A DNA stretch of 6,721 bases. Origin: Pseudomonadota bacterium. Lineage in GTDB: Bacteria; Pseudomonadota; Gammaproteobacteria; Burkholderiales; Burkholderiaceae_B. The notes beneath the pieces were generated by a model, which did no database searches, was not told the origin of the DNA, and saw only the letters and a program-made list of their open reading frames with translations. Positions 1 to 5,261 of the stretch are shown here, piece after piece; the stretch's first letter is position 1, and each line of letters begins with the position of its first letter. The position numbers and the translations under genes were made by a program. Where the stretch lies: positions 1 through 6,721 of the forward strand of contig JAEWJD010000139.1 in assembly GCA_023386765.1 (NCBI GenBank), given 5' to 3'.

Positions 1-35
1 CGACGTCGAACTTCTGTACGGGCCAACCCATACCG

Positions 36-41
36 AAGGAG
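36..41 (+). promoter_or_regulatory. Shine-Dalgarno site of the DapA-family gene
   Basis: AAGGAG lies 7 nt before the ATG at 49 and matches the anti-Shine-Dalgarno core perfectly. It fixes the start at 49 rather than the in-frame ATG at 55. It is the strongest ribosome binding site in the window. The rest of 1-48 shows no recognisable promoter. Confidence 0.8.
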
Positions 42-48
42 TTTTGCC

Positions 49-990
49 ATGTCGATGATTACCGCTCGCGCCGCCCAGGCCGAAACCCGTCCCGCCGCCT
101 CTGCCAGGCCGGCTTCCTTTCATGGCGTCTGGGTGCCGCTGGTCACGCCGTTCAATGAAGACGGGCCGGACCTGCCGGCGCTGCGTCGCCTGACGCGCCA
201 TTACCGCCAATGCGGCGTCGATGGGCTGGTGGTTTGCGGCAGCACCGGCGAAGCCGCCGCCATGGACGAATACGAGCAACTGGTGACGCTGGATACGGTC
301 TTGGCCGAAGCCGGCGATCTGCCTGTGGTGATGGGGCTGGCCGGCAACCATCAGCGTGACGTGTTGCGCCGCCAGGCAGTTTTCACCTCGCGGCCGCTGG
401 CCGGGCTGCTCACGCCGGCCCCGTACTACGTGCGTCCTGGCCAGGCGGGGCTGGCCGACTATTTCCGCGCCCTGGCCGACGCCTCGGCCGTGCCGCTCAT
501 CCTCTACGACATTCCCTATCGCACCGGCGCGCAGATCGAGACAGACACGCTGCTGGCGCTGGCCGGACACGAGAACATCCGGGCCATCAAGGACTGCGGC
601 GGCTGCATCGACAAGACCCAGGCCGTTATCGCCCATGGCGGCTTGCAGGTGCTGGCGGGCGAAGATCTGCAGATGCTGGCCATCCTGGCCATGGGCGGCA
701 GCGGGTTGATCGCGGCCTCGGCGCACGTGCGTGCCGATCTGTATGTGGCCATGTTCCAGGCCATGCAGGCCCAGCAGGTGGCCGTGGCGCGACAGATCTA
801 TCATGCGCTTGCGCCCCTGATGCGCCTGATGTTTGCCGAGCCCAATCCCGGCCCCCTCAAGGGCCTGCTGGCTCGCCAGGGCTGGATGAGCGAGCAGCTG
901 CGCGCGCCCATGGCACCGGCCAGCCTGGCGCTGATCGGGCAGCTGGAGGCGGCGTTTGCGGAGCTGGAGCGTCGCTACCCGGTGGCCTGA
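49..990 (+). CDS. DapA-family aldolase/lyase (dihydrodipicolinate synthase / N-acetylneuraminate lyase superfamily)
   Basis: A 313-residue cytosolic (beta/alpha)8-barrel enzyme of the class I, Schiff-base aldolase superfamily, which makes or breaks C-C bonds using pyruvate or a related 2-oxo acid. Seen in the sequence: the barrel starts at about residue 24 (FHGVWVPLVTPF); the carboxylate-binding loop is GSTGE at 64-68 (GTTGE in E. coli DapA); APYYVRP at 124-130 carries the Tyr of the catalytic triad; YDIPYRTG at 153-160 supplies the catalytic Tyr153 and Arg158 (equivalent to E. coli DapA Tyr133 and Arg138); AIKD at 179-182 supplies the Schiff-base Lys181. Retained Arg158 is compatible with true DHDPS-type chemistry. 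However, Thr44 of E. coli is Ser here, and such genes beside oxidoreductases are usually catabolic paralogues, so I do not name it dapA. Residues 1-23 are an Ala/Arg/Pro-rich extension before the barrel. Cys183 and Cys186 flank the lysine loop. Alternatives are a 2-keto-3-deoxy sugar acid aldolase or a dehydratase. The superfamily is sure, the substrate is not. Confidence 0.92.
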   Translation: MSMITARAAQAETRPAASARPASFHGVWVPLVTPFNEDGPDLPALRRLTRHYRQCGVDGLVVCGSTGEAAAMDEYEQLVTLDTVLAEAGDLPVVMGLAGNHQRDVLRRQAVFTSRPLAGLLTPAPYYVRPGQAGLADYFRALADASAVPLILYDIPYRTGAQIETDTLLALAGHENIRAIKDCGGCIDKTQAVIAHGGLQVLAGEDLQMLAILAMGGSGLIAASAHVRADLYVAMFQAMQAQQVAVARQIYHALAPLMRLMFAEPNPGPLKGLLARQGWMSEQLRAPMAPASLALIGQLEAAFAELERRYPVA

Positions 991-1058
991 GCCGTCCAGT
1001 TGGGGCGATCCCGCTTGGCAGAGCAGGGGGTGGTGGACTACAACTGCCCCTCACGGCT
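990..1058 (+). other. Nested inverted repeats after the DapA-family gene
   Basis: The 113-nt gap 991-1103 holds an outer pair AGCCGT (990-995) / ACGGCT (1053-1058) enclosing an inner pair CAGTTG (997-1002) / CAACTG (1041-1046). The outer 3' arm runs into TTT at 1058-1060. This could be a weak mRNA 3'-end structure or an intercistronic element. The central loop is long and the T-run is short, so it is not a canonical terminator and may be chance. Confidence 0.2.
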
Positions 1059-1088
1059 TTACCGACATCCGCGCCCCGGCGCGACCCT

Positions 1089-1092
1089 GGAG
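1089..1092 (+). promoter_or_regulatory. Shine-Dalgarno site of the GMC oxidoreductase gene
   Basis: GGAG lies 11 nt before the ATG at 1104, slightly long but acceptable spacing. It supports that start, which also places the FAD-binding beta strand at residues 13-18 as usual for the family. Confidence 0.55.
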
Positions 1093-1103
1093 ACTCTTGC
1101 CTC

Positions 1104-2726
1104 ATGAGCGCGCCTGCTGCCACGACCGATCGGGTATTCGACTACATCATCGTGGGCGCCGGCTCGGCGGGCTGCCTGCTGGCCAACCGTCTGTCGGAAG
1201 ATCCGTCGCTGCAGGTATTGCTGCTGGAGGCAGGCGGGCCGGACAACTGGCATTGGATTCACATCCCGGTGGGCTACCTGTATTGCATCGGCAATCCGCG
1301 CACCGACTGGTGCTACCGCAGCCAGCCGGATCCCGGCCTGGGCGGGCGCAGCCTGGGCTATCCGCGTGGCCGCGTGCTGGGCGGCAGTTCGTCGATCAAC
1401 GGCATGATCTACATGCGCGGCCAGCGTGCCGACTATGACGGCTGGGCCGCGCTGGGCAATTGCGGCTGGGGCTGGGAAGACGTGCTGCCGCACTTCAAGG
1501 TTTGCGAGGATCACCACGCCGGCGCCAGCGAGTTCCACGGTGCCGGCGGCGAATGGCGGGTCGAGCGTCAGCGCCTGTCCTGGGAGCTGCTCGATGCCTT
1601 CCGGATGGCCGCGGCCCAGGCGGGCATTCCGTCGATTGACGATTTCAACCGCGGCAACAATGAGGGCTGCGATTATTTCGAGGTCAACCAGCGCGCCGGC
1701 GTACGCTGGACATCCGCCAAGGCCTTTCTGCGCCCGGCCCGCAAGCGCCCCAACCTGACGGTGCTGACCGGCGCGCAGGTGCAACGCATCGTGTTCGAGC
1801 AGCGCCGTGCCATCGGCGTGCAGTATCGCCGCGAGGACGGCACCAGCCATACCGCCCAGGTGCGCGCCGAAGTGCTGCTGGCCGCCGGGGCCATCGGCTC
1901 GGCGCAACTGCTGCAGGTCTCGGGGGTGGGCCCGGGCGCGCATCTGCAGTCGCTTGGCGTGCCGGTGGTGCATGATGCGCCCGGGGTGGGCGGCAATCTG
2001 CAGGACCATCTTCAGCTGCGCCTGATCTACCGCGTGAGCAACGCCCGCACGCTCAACACCATGGCTTCCAGCTGGTGGGGCAAGGCGGCGATGGCCTGGC
2101 GTTACGCCTGGTCGCGCAGCGGGCCCCTGAGCATGGCGCCTTCGCAGCTGGGAGCGTTCGCCCGCTCCAGCGCCTTGCAGACCCGCGCCAATGTCCAATA
2201 CCACGTGCAGCCCCTGTCGCTGGAACGCTTCGGCGAGCCGCTGCACCGCTTCCCCGCTTTCACGGCGTCGGTCTGCAATCTGCGTCCGAGCAGCCGCGGC
2301 CATGTCCGTATCGTCGCACCCGATACGGCTACCCCACCCGACATCCTGTGCAACTACCTGTCCACCGAGGATGACCGCCAGGTTGCCATCGAAAGCATCC
2401 GCCTGACGCGCCGCATCGTCTCTCAACCGGCGCTGGCGGCCTTCCGACCTGAAGAATACAAACCTGGCCTGGCGGTTCAGACCGAAGAGGATCTGGCGCG
2501 GGCTGCCAGCGAGATCGGCACCACCATTTTCCATCCGGTAGGCACCTGCCGCATGGGCGTGGATGAGCGCGCGGTGGTGGACCCGCTGTTGCGGGTGCGC
2601 GGCGTGACCGGCCTGCGTGTCATCGATGCGTCCATCATGCCGACCATCACTTCCGGCAACACCAATTCACCGACCATCATGATCGCCTCCAAAGGGGCCG
2701 AGCTGTTGCGCCAGGCCCGCCCCTGA
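1104..2726 (+). CDS. GMC-family FAD-dependent oxidoreductase (choline/alcohol dehydrogenase-like)
   Basis: A 540-residue flavoprotein of the glucose-methanol-choline family, which oxidises an alcohol to the aldehyde or ketone using FAD. Electrons probably go to a quinone or other acceptor, as in BetA/AlkJ-like dehydrogenases. Seen: Rossmann dinucleotide motif GAGSAG at 18-23 with the ribose-binding acid Glu42 at the end of LLLEAGG; first GMC signature from Gly89 (GRVLGGSSSING); second signature GAIGSAQLLQ...SGVGP at 262-277, where the usual SP is SA; PGVGGNLQDH in mid-protein; FHPVGTCRMG with catalytic His477 near the C-terminus; then VIDASIMP and GNTNSPTIMIA, whose Asn519 (or Asn521) is the expected partner of the His. 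Length is normal for the family (about 530-560) and there is no signal peptide, so it is cytoplasmic or at the inner membrane face. Similarity to BetA runs through the whole chain, but residues fixing choline as substrate cannot be judged, so no symbol is given. It follows the aldolase gene by 113 nt and may share its pathway. Confidence 0.94.
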   Translation: MSAPAATTDRVFDYIIVGAGSAGCLLANRLSEDPSLQVLLLEAGGPDNWHWIHIPVGYLYCIGNPRTDWCYRSQPDPGLGGRSLGYPRGRVLGGSSSINGMIYMRGQRADYDGWAALGNCGWGWEDVLPHFKVCEDHHAGASEFHGAGGEWRVERQRLSWELLDAFRMAAAQAGIPSIDDFNRGNNEGCDYFEVNQRAGVRWTSAKAFLRPARKRPNLTVLTGAQVQRIVFEQRRAIGVQYRREDGTSHTAQVRAEVLLAAGAIGSAQLLQVSGVGPGAHLQSLGVPVVHDAPGVGGNLQDHLQLRLIYRVSNARTLNTMASSWWGKAAMAWRYAWSRSGPLSMAPSQLGAFARSSALQTRANVQYHVQPLSLERFGEPLHRFPAFTASVCNLRPSSRGHVRIVAPDTATPPDILCNYLSTEDDRQVAIESIRLTRRIVSQPALAAFRPEEYKPGLAVQTEEDLARAASEIGTTIFHPVGTCRMGVDERAVVDPLLRVRGVTGLRVIDASIMPTITSGNTNSPTIMIASKGAELLRQARP

Positions 2727-2732
2727 GGCGGG
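2716..2732 (+). terminator. Small GC hairpin across the GMC gene stop codon
   Basis: CCCGCC (2716-2721) pairs with GGCGGG (2727-2732) around a 5-nt loop containing the TGA stop. No T-tract follows, so it is at best a weak transcript-end or pausing structure. Short GC stems are common by chance at this base composition. Confidence 0.22.
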
Positions 2733-2736
2733 GGCG

Positions 2737-2749
2737 CGGCCCGGATCGG
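2737..2749 (+). repeat. 13-nt direct repeat, copy 1
   Basis: CGGCCCGGATCGG occurs here and again, identically, at 2782-2794, 45 nt further on in the same intergenic region. It could be a paired protein-binding site upstream of the antiporter gene, or a local duplication. No known regulator motif is recognised. Confidence 0.5.
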
Positions 2750-2781
2750 CTGCGGTTTGTAGGGGAAATCACGCAGGGCCA

Positions 2782-2798
2782 CGGCCCGGATCGGGCCG
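2782..2798 (+). repeat. Repeat copy 2 inside a perfect palindrome upstream of the antiporter gene
   Basis: The second copy of the 13-nt repeat (2782-2794) is extended into a perfect inverted repeat: CGGCCCG (2782-2788), spacer GAT, CGGGCCG (2792-2798). It ends 10 nt before a -10-like TATAGT at 2809, so it overlaps where a -35 box would lie, a typical operator position. It could instead form a 7-bp RNA hairpin ending the upstream transcript, but no T-run follows immediately (TTTT only at 2814-2817). Confidence 0.4.
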
Positions 2799-2808
2799 GG
2801 CGGTGCGG

Positions 2809-2814
2809 TATAGT
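2809..2814 (+). promoter_or_regulatory. Possible -10 box for the antiporter gene
   Basis: TATAGT matches the sigma-70 -10 consensus at five of six positions. It stands in the only AT-richer stretch of the 2727-2885 gap. No good -35 hexamer lies 16-18 nt upstream, because that position is filled by the GC palindrome. A promoter here would therefore need an activator or be weak. It would give a leader of about 65 nt to the ATG at 2886. Confidence 0.3.
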
Positions 2815-2885
2815 TTTCCCGCTTCCATCCCTGTGCCATGGCACGCTGCCGGCTCATGCCCCAGCGAGGGCCATGCTATCGCTGT

Positions 2886-4154
2886 ATGCCCGAACCTATC
2901 GAAATCATCGCCACGCTCCTGTTTGCCGTGGCGGTCCTGCACACCTTTTCCGTCCCGGTGTTTGCGCGCCTGGCGCATCGCAACGGCCCGCACGCCGGCG
3001 TCTGGCACCTGTTGTCCGAAGTCGAGGCCGTCTTCGGCGTCTGGGCCTTTGCGCTGGTCGTGGTCATGGCGGCCATGCAGGGCAGCGCACAGGCGGTGGC
3101 CTATATGGACACGCGCAATTTCACCGAACCCCTGTTCGTGTTCGTGATCATGGTGGTGGCTTCCAGCCGGCCCATCCTGGAGCTGGTCAATCTGCTGGTG
3201 CGTGGCGTGGCCCGGCTGCTGCCGGTGCGCCGCGAGCTGGCCACCTTCTTCGTGGTGATGTCGGTGGTGCCGCTGGGCGGCTCCTTCATCACCGAACCGG
3301 CCGCCATGACGCTGGCCGCGCTGTTGTTGCGCGATGGCTATTTCCGCGTGCACGGGCAGGCCGGCTTCAAGTACCTGGCGCTGGGCGTGTTGTTCGTCAA
3401 TGTTTCCATCGGCGGGGTACTGACCTCGTATGCGGCGCCGCCGGTGCTGATGGTGGCGTCCACCTTCGACTGGGACACCGCCTTCATGGCCAGCCATTTC
3501 GGCTGGCGCGCCGCCATTGCGGTCCTCGTCAATGCCGGCGTGCTGACGCTGGTTTGCCGCCGGGTCCTGCTGGCCAGCGGCGAACGCGGCCAGGACGGCG
3601 GGCAGGACAAGCGTCCGCCGGTGCCGGCCTGGGTCATCGCCGTGCACCTGGTATTTCTGGTGGGGGTGGTGCTCACCGCCCATCATCCGGCGGTGTTTCT
3701 GGGTTTCATGATGATGTTCATTGGCTTTGCGGAGGCCTACAAGCGCTACCAGAACCGTCTGATGATCAAGGAAGGGCTGATGGTGGGCTTCTTTCTGGCC
3801 GGCCTCGTCGTCCTGGGCGGCCTGCAGAAATGGTGGTTGCAGGATCTGCTGGGCGGGCTGCAGCCCATGGTGCTGTTCTGGGGGGCCACGGCCCTGACGG
3901 CCATTACCGACAACGCTGCGCTCACCTATCTGGGCTCGCTGGTCGAGGGCACCAGCGAAGCCTGGCGCTACATGCTGGTGGCCGGGGCCGTGACCGGTGG
4001 CGGCCTGACCGTCATCGCCAATGCGCCCAATCCGGCCGGATTTGCGATTCTCAAGAACCATTTCCCCGATGGCAGTATTTCGTCGGGCAGGCTGTTTCTG
4101 GCCGCGCTTGCGCCCACCCTGGTGGCCGCCACGCTGTTCCTGCTGCCGGGTTGA
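2886..4154 (+). CDS. Putative Na+/H+ antiporter (polytopic membrane protein)
   Basis: A 422-residue inner-membrane protein with about ten or more hydrophobic segments, the first at residues 5-27. It resembles the putative Na+/H+ antiporter family (Pfam Na_H_antiport_3), part of the wider ion-transporter type fold. By family it would exchange Na+ for H+ for pH or salt homeostasis, but this annotation rests mostly on similarity. Seen: two related polar-in-membrane motifs, FITEPAAMTL (134-143) and AITDNAALTYL (339-349). Each is followed about 35-45 residues later by a proline break, SYAAPP (181-186) and ANAPNPAG (378-385), which suggests an internal duplication. Glu137 and Asp342 are candidate ion or proton ligands. 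Glu45 and Glu47 lie before the second helix, and a charged loop (GERGQDGGQDKR) links the halves. Start choice: 2886 gives MPEPIEI leading straight into helix 1. In-frame ATGs at 2838 and 2856 would add a Cys/Arg-rich stretch and have no ribosome site. GAGGG at 2866-2870 is 15 nt upstream of 2886, which is not ideal either. Confidence 0.82.
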   Translation: MPEPIEIIATLLFAVAVLHTFSVPVFARLAHRNGPHAGVWHLLSEVEAVFGVWAFALVVVMAAMQGSAQAVAYMDTRNFTEPLFVFVIMVVASSRPILELVNLLVRGVARLLPVRRELATFFVVMSVVPLGGSFITEPAAMTLAALLLRDGYFRVHGQAGFKYLALGVLFVNVSIGGVLTSYAAPPVLMVASTFDWDTAFMASHFGWRAAIAVLVNAGVLTLVCRRVLLASGERGQDGGQDKRPPVPAWVIAVHLVFLVGVVLTAHHPAVFLGFMMMFIGFAEAYKRYQNRLMIKEGLMVGFFLAGLVVLGGLQKWWLQDLLGGLQPMVLFWGATALTAITDNAALTYLGSLVEGTSEAWRYMLVAGAVTGGGLTVIANAPNPAGFAILKNHFPDGSISSGRLFLAALAPTLVAATLFLLPG

Positions 4155-4161
4155 GGCGTCA

Positions 4162-4180
4162 GGCCGGGCGGCGCCCGGCC
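4162..4180 (+). terminator. Strong GC hairpin after the antiporter gene
   Basis: GGCCGGGC (4162-4169), loop GGC, GCCCGGCC (4173-4180) is a perfect 8-bp stem starting 7 nt after the TGA. No T-tract follows on the + strand, so it is not a textbook intrinsic terminator. Its position right behind the stop still makes it a good candidate for the transcript 3' end or for protection against exonucleases. Confidence 0.5.
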
Positions 4181-4210
4181 GCGCACGGCGGTGGCGGAGC
4201 AAAAAACCGC

Positions 4211-4216
4211 TAGAAT
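4211..4216 (+). promoter_or_regulatory. Possible -10 box for the zinc-ribbon/DUF502/aspS cluster
   Basis: TAGAAT matches the -10 consensus at five of six positions, in the AT-richer stretch after the hairpin (A-run at 4201-4206). No convincing -35 hexamer lies 16-18 nt upstream. It would give a leader of roughly 100 nt before the ATG at 4322. Tentative. Confidence 0.3.
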
Positions 4217-4257
4217 TCAGTACTTTCCCGTAGTTTCCAGCTGTGCCCGACGGATTT

Positions 4258-4311
4258 CCCGCCCATTGCGGGGCGCGCTCGGGCCGGTAGTACTGCCAGT
4301 CAGGCAGGGAG
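4258..4311 (+). promoter_or_regulatory. Structured leader and ribosome binding site of the zinc-ribbon gene
   Basis: Two short stems lie in the leader: CCCGC (4258-4262) / GCGGG (4268-4272), and CTGCC (4293-4297) / GGCAG (4303-4307) with a 5-nt loop. The second stem abuts and partly overlaps AGGGAG (4306-4311), the Shine-Dalgarno site 10 nt before the ATG at 4322. Folding could therefore tune translation. No known riboswitch class is recognised. Confidence 0.4.
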
Positions 4312-4321
4312 TTCTGATTTC

Positions 4322-4582
4322 ATGCCTATTTACGCTTACAAGTGCGGCAGCTGTGGCCATGCCCAGGACGTGCTGCAAAAAATCTCCGATGCCCCGCTGA
4401 CCGACTGTCCGGAATGCGGCAAGAGCACCTACAGCAAGCAGGTGACCGCCGCGGGCTTTCAGCTCAAGGGCTCGGGCTGGTATGTGACCGATTTCCGCAA
4501 CAACGGCGGGGCCGCCGCCAAGCCGGCAGCCGAGTCGGCGCCGGCCAGCCCGGCGCCGGCAGCGCCGTCCACGCCTTCCTGA
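4322..4582 (+). CDS. FmdB-family zinc-ribbon protein
   Basis: An 86-residue protein starting MPIYAYKC, the hallmark of the FmdB/CxxC_CxxC_SSSS zinc-ribbon family. Seen: one zinc-ribbon from Cys8-x2-Cys11 and Cys29-x2-Cys32, which should bind one Zn2+; a conserved follow-on region to about residue 58 (SKQVTAAGFQLKGSGWYVTDF); then an Ala/Pro/Ser-rich, low-complexity tail at about 62-86 that is probably disordered. The name comes from a putative regulator in a formamidase/amidase operon. No molecular function is established for these small relatives, and a nucleic-acid or protein-contact role is a guess. Start fixed by AGGGAG 10 nt upstream and by the conserved N-terminus. The stop is only 3 nt before the DUF502 start, so the two are surely co-transcribed. 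The same neighbourhood upstream of aspS recurs in betaproteobacteria. Confidence 0.9.
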   Translation: MPIYAYKCGSCGHAQDVLQKISDAPLTDCPECGKSTYSKQVTAAGFQLKGSGWYVTDFRNNGGAAAKPAAESAPASPAPAAPSTPS

Positions 4583-4585
4583 TCC

Positions 4586-5221
4586 ATGTTCAAACGGTAC
4601 TTCATCGCGGGCCTGCTGATCTGGGCGCCCCTGGCCATCACGGTCTGGGTCCTGGGGATGCTGGTGACCACCTTCGAAGGGTTTGTCCCCGGTTTTCTCT
4701 CGTCCGAAGCGCTGTTCGGCGTCGAGATCCCGGGATTCCGCTTCGTGCTGGTGATCGCGGTGGTGCTGCTGACCGGCGTGCTGGCCGCCAATCTGCTGGG
4801 CCGCAGCCTGATCGAACAATGGGAGCGCATCCTCGGGCGCATCCCCTTGGTGCGCTCGATTTACAATTCAGTCAAACAGGTCAGCGACACGGTCCTGGCG
4901 CCCAACGGCCGAGCCTTCCGCCAGGCCGTGCTGATCCAGTATCCGCGCGCCGGCTCCTGGACCATCGCCTTCCTGACCGGAGCGCCGAACGGCGAAGTCG
5001 CGTCGTATCTGCCGGGTGAACACCTGAGCGTCTACGTCCCGACTACGCCCAATCCGACCTCGGGCTTTTTCCTGATGTTGCCGCGTGACCAGGTGATCAA
5101 TCTGGACATGTCGGTCGACACGGCATTGAAGTACATCGTTTCCATGGGAGTGGTGGCGCCGCCGGAGCAATCCGCGATGCGCCGCGCCCCATCGCAAGCG
5201 GCGCCTCGCGCCGAACCGTAA
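4586..5221 (+). CDS. DUF502 family membrane protein
   Basis: A 211-residue protein of the DUF502 family, function unknown. Seen: N-terminal positive start (MFKRYF), transmembrane helix 1 at about 6-29 and helix 2 at about 51-72. A soluble part then carries the family's conserved pieces: RIPLVRSIYNSVKQV (85-99), VYVPTTPNPTSGFF (149-162) and a late DMSVDTALKYIVSMGV (174-189). The tail after about 192 is Ala/Pro/Arg-rich and looks disordered. By the positive-inside rule the soluble domain probably faces the cytoplasm, since two helices bring the chain back to the side of the N-terminus. The start lies 3 nt after the preceding stop and I see no Shine-Dalgarno site in front of it, so translation is likely coupled to the zinc-ribbon gene. 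A hairpin falls at its 3' end before aspS. Identity of family sure, role unknown. Confidence 0.9.
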   Translation: MFKRYFIAGLLIWAPLAITVWVLGMLVTTFEGFVPGFLSSEALFGVEIPGFRFVLVIAVVLLTGVLAANLLGRSLIEQWERILGRIPLVRSIYNSVKQVSDTVLAPNGRAFRQAVLIQYPRAGSWTIAFLTGAPNGEVASYLPGEHLSVYVPTTPNPTSGFFLMLPRDQVINLDMSVDTALKYIVSMGVVAPPEQSAMRRAPSQAAPRAEP

Positions 5222-5226
5222 TTTTT
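5199..5226 (+). terminator. Terminator-like hairpin plus T-tract between DUF502 gene and aspS
   Basis: CGGCGC (5199-5204), loop CTC, GCGCCG (5208-5213) lies in the last codons of the DUF502 gene. After 8 nt a T5 run follows (5222-5226). The gap between stem and T-run is longer than in efficient intrinsic terminators, so I read it as a possible weak terminator or attenuator that lowers read-through into aspS. Confidence 0.35.
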
Positions 5227-5248
5227 AGACGCTCATAAGCCAAACAAC

Positions 5249-5252
5249 GGAG
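5249..5252 (+). promoter_or_regulatory. Shine-Dalgarno site of aspS
   Basis: GGAG lies 9 nt before the ATG at 5262, near-ideal spacing. With the conserved N-terminus of AspRS (MRT-Y-GQ pattern) it settles the start. Confidence 0.75.
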
Positions 5253-5261
5253 TTATCCCGC

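Noticed and set aside
2..58. Short open frame ending in TGA at 56-58 that could be the tail of an upstream gene overlapping the DapA-family start
   Set aside because: The 18 codons use mixed third bases (about half G/C), unlike the strong GC bias of the real genes here, and the peptide is not recognised. More likely untranslated leader.
49..120. N-terminal extension of the DapA homologue as a signal or targeting peptide
   Set aside because: Residues 1-23 are Ala/Arg/Pro-rich but have no hydrophobic core or cleavage motif, and the enzyme family is cytosolic.
1070..1083. Palindrome CGCGCC-CC-GGCGCG just before the GMC ribosome site
   Set aside because: Short and made only of G and C. Expected by chance at this composition, with a 2-nt spacer too tight for a full 6-bp hairpin.
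1059..2534. Open frame of 491 codons on the - strand opposite the GMC gene
   Set aside because: Composition is Ala/Arg/Gln/His-rich with no recognisable motif, and the + strand frame has every GMC signature. An antisense shadow.
2769..4202. Open frame of 477 codons on the - strand opposite the antiporter gene
   Set aside because: The translation is a His/Gln/Gly/Arg-rich string made by the complement of hydrophobic codons. No family resemblance.
2873..4213. Open frame of 446 codons on the + strand, +2 relative to the antiporter gene
   Set aside because: The translated protein is Gly/Arg/Ala/His-rich without helices or domains, while the frame from 2886 gives a clean polytopic membrane protein.
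4219..4294. AGTACT palindrome occurring twice (4219-4224 and 4289-4294) in the leader of the zinc-ribbon gene
   Set aside because: A hexamer pair 70 nt apart with no shared flanks is weak evidence. No regulator motif recognised.
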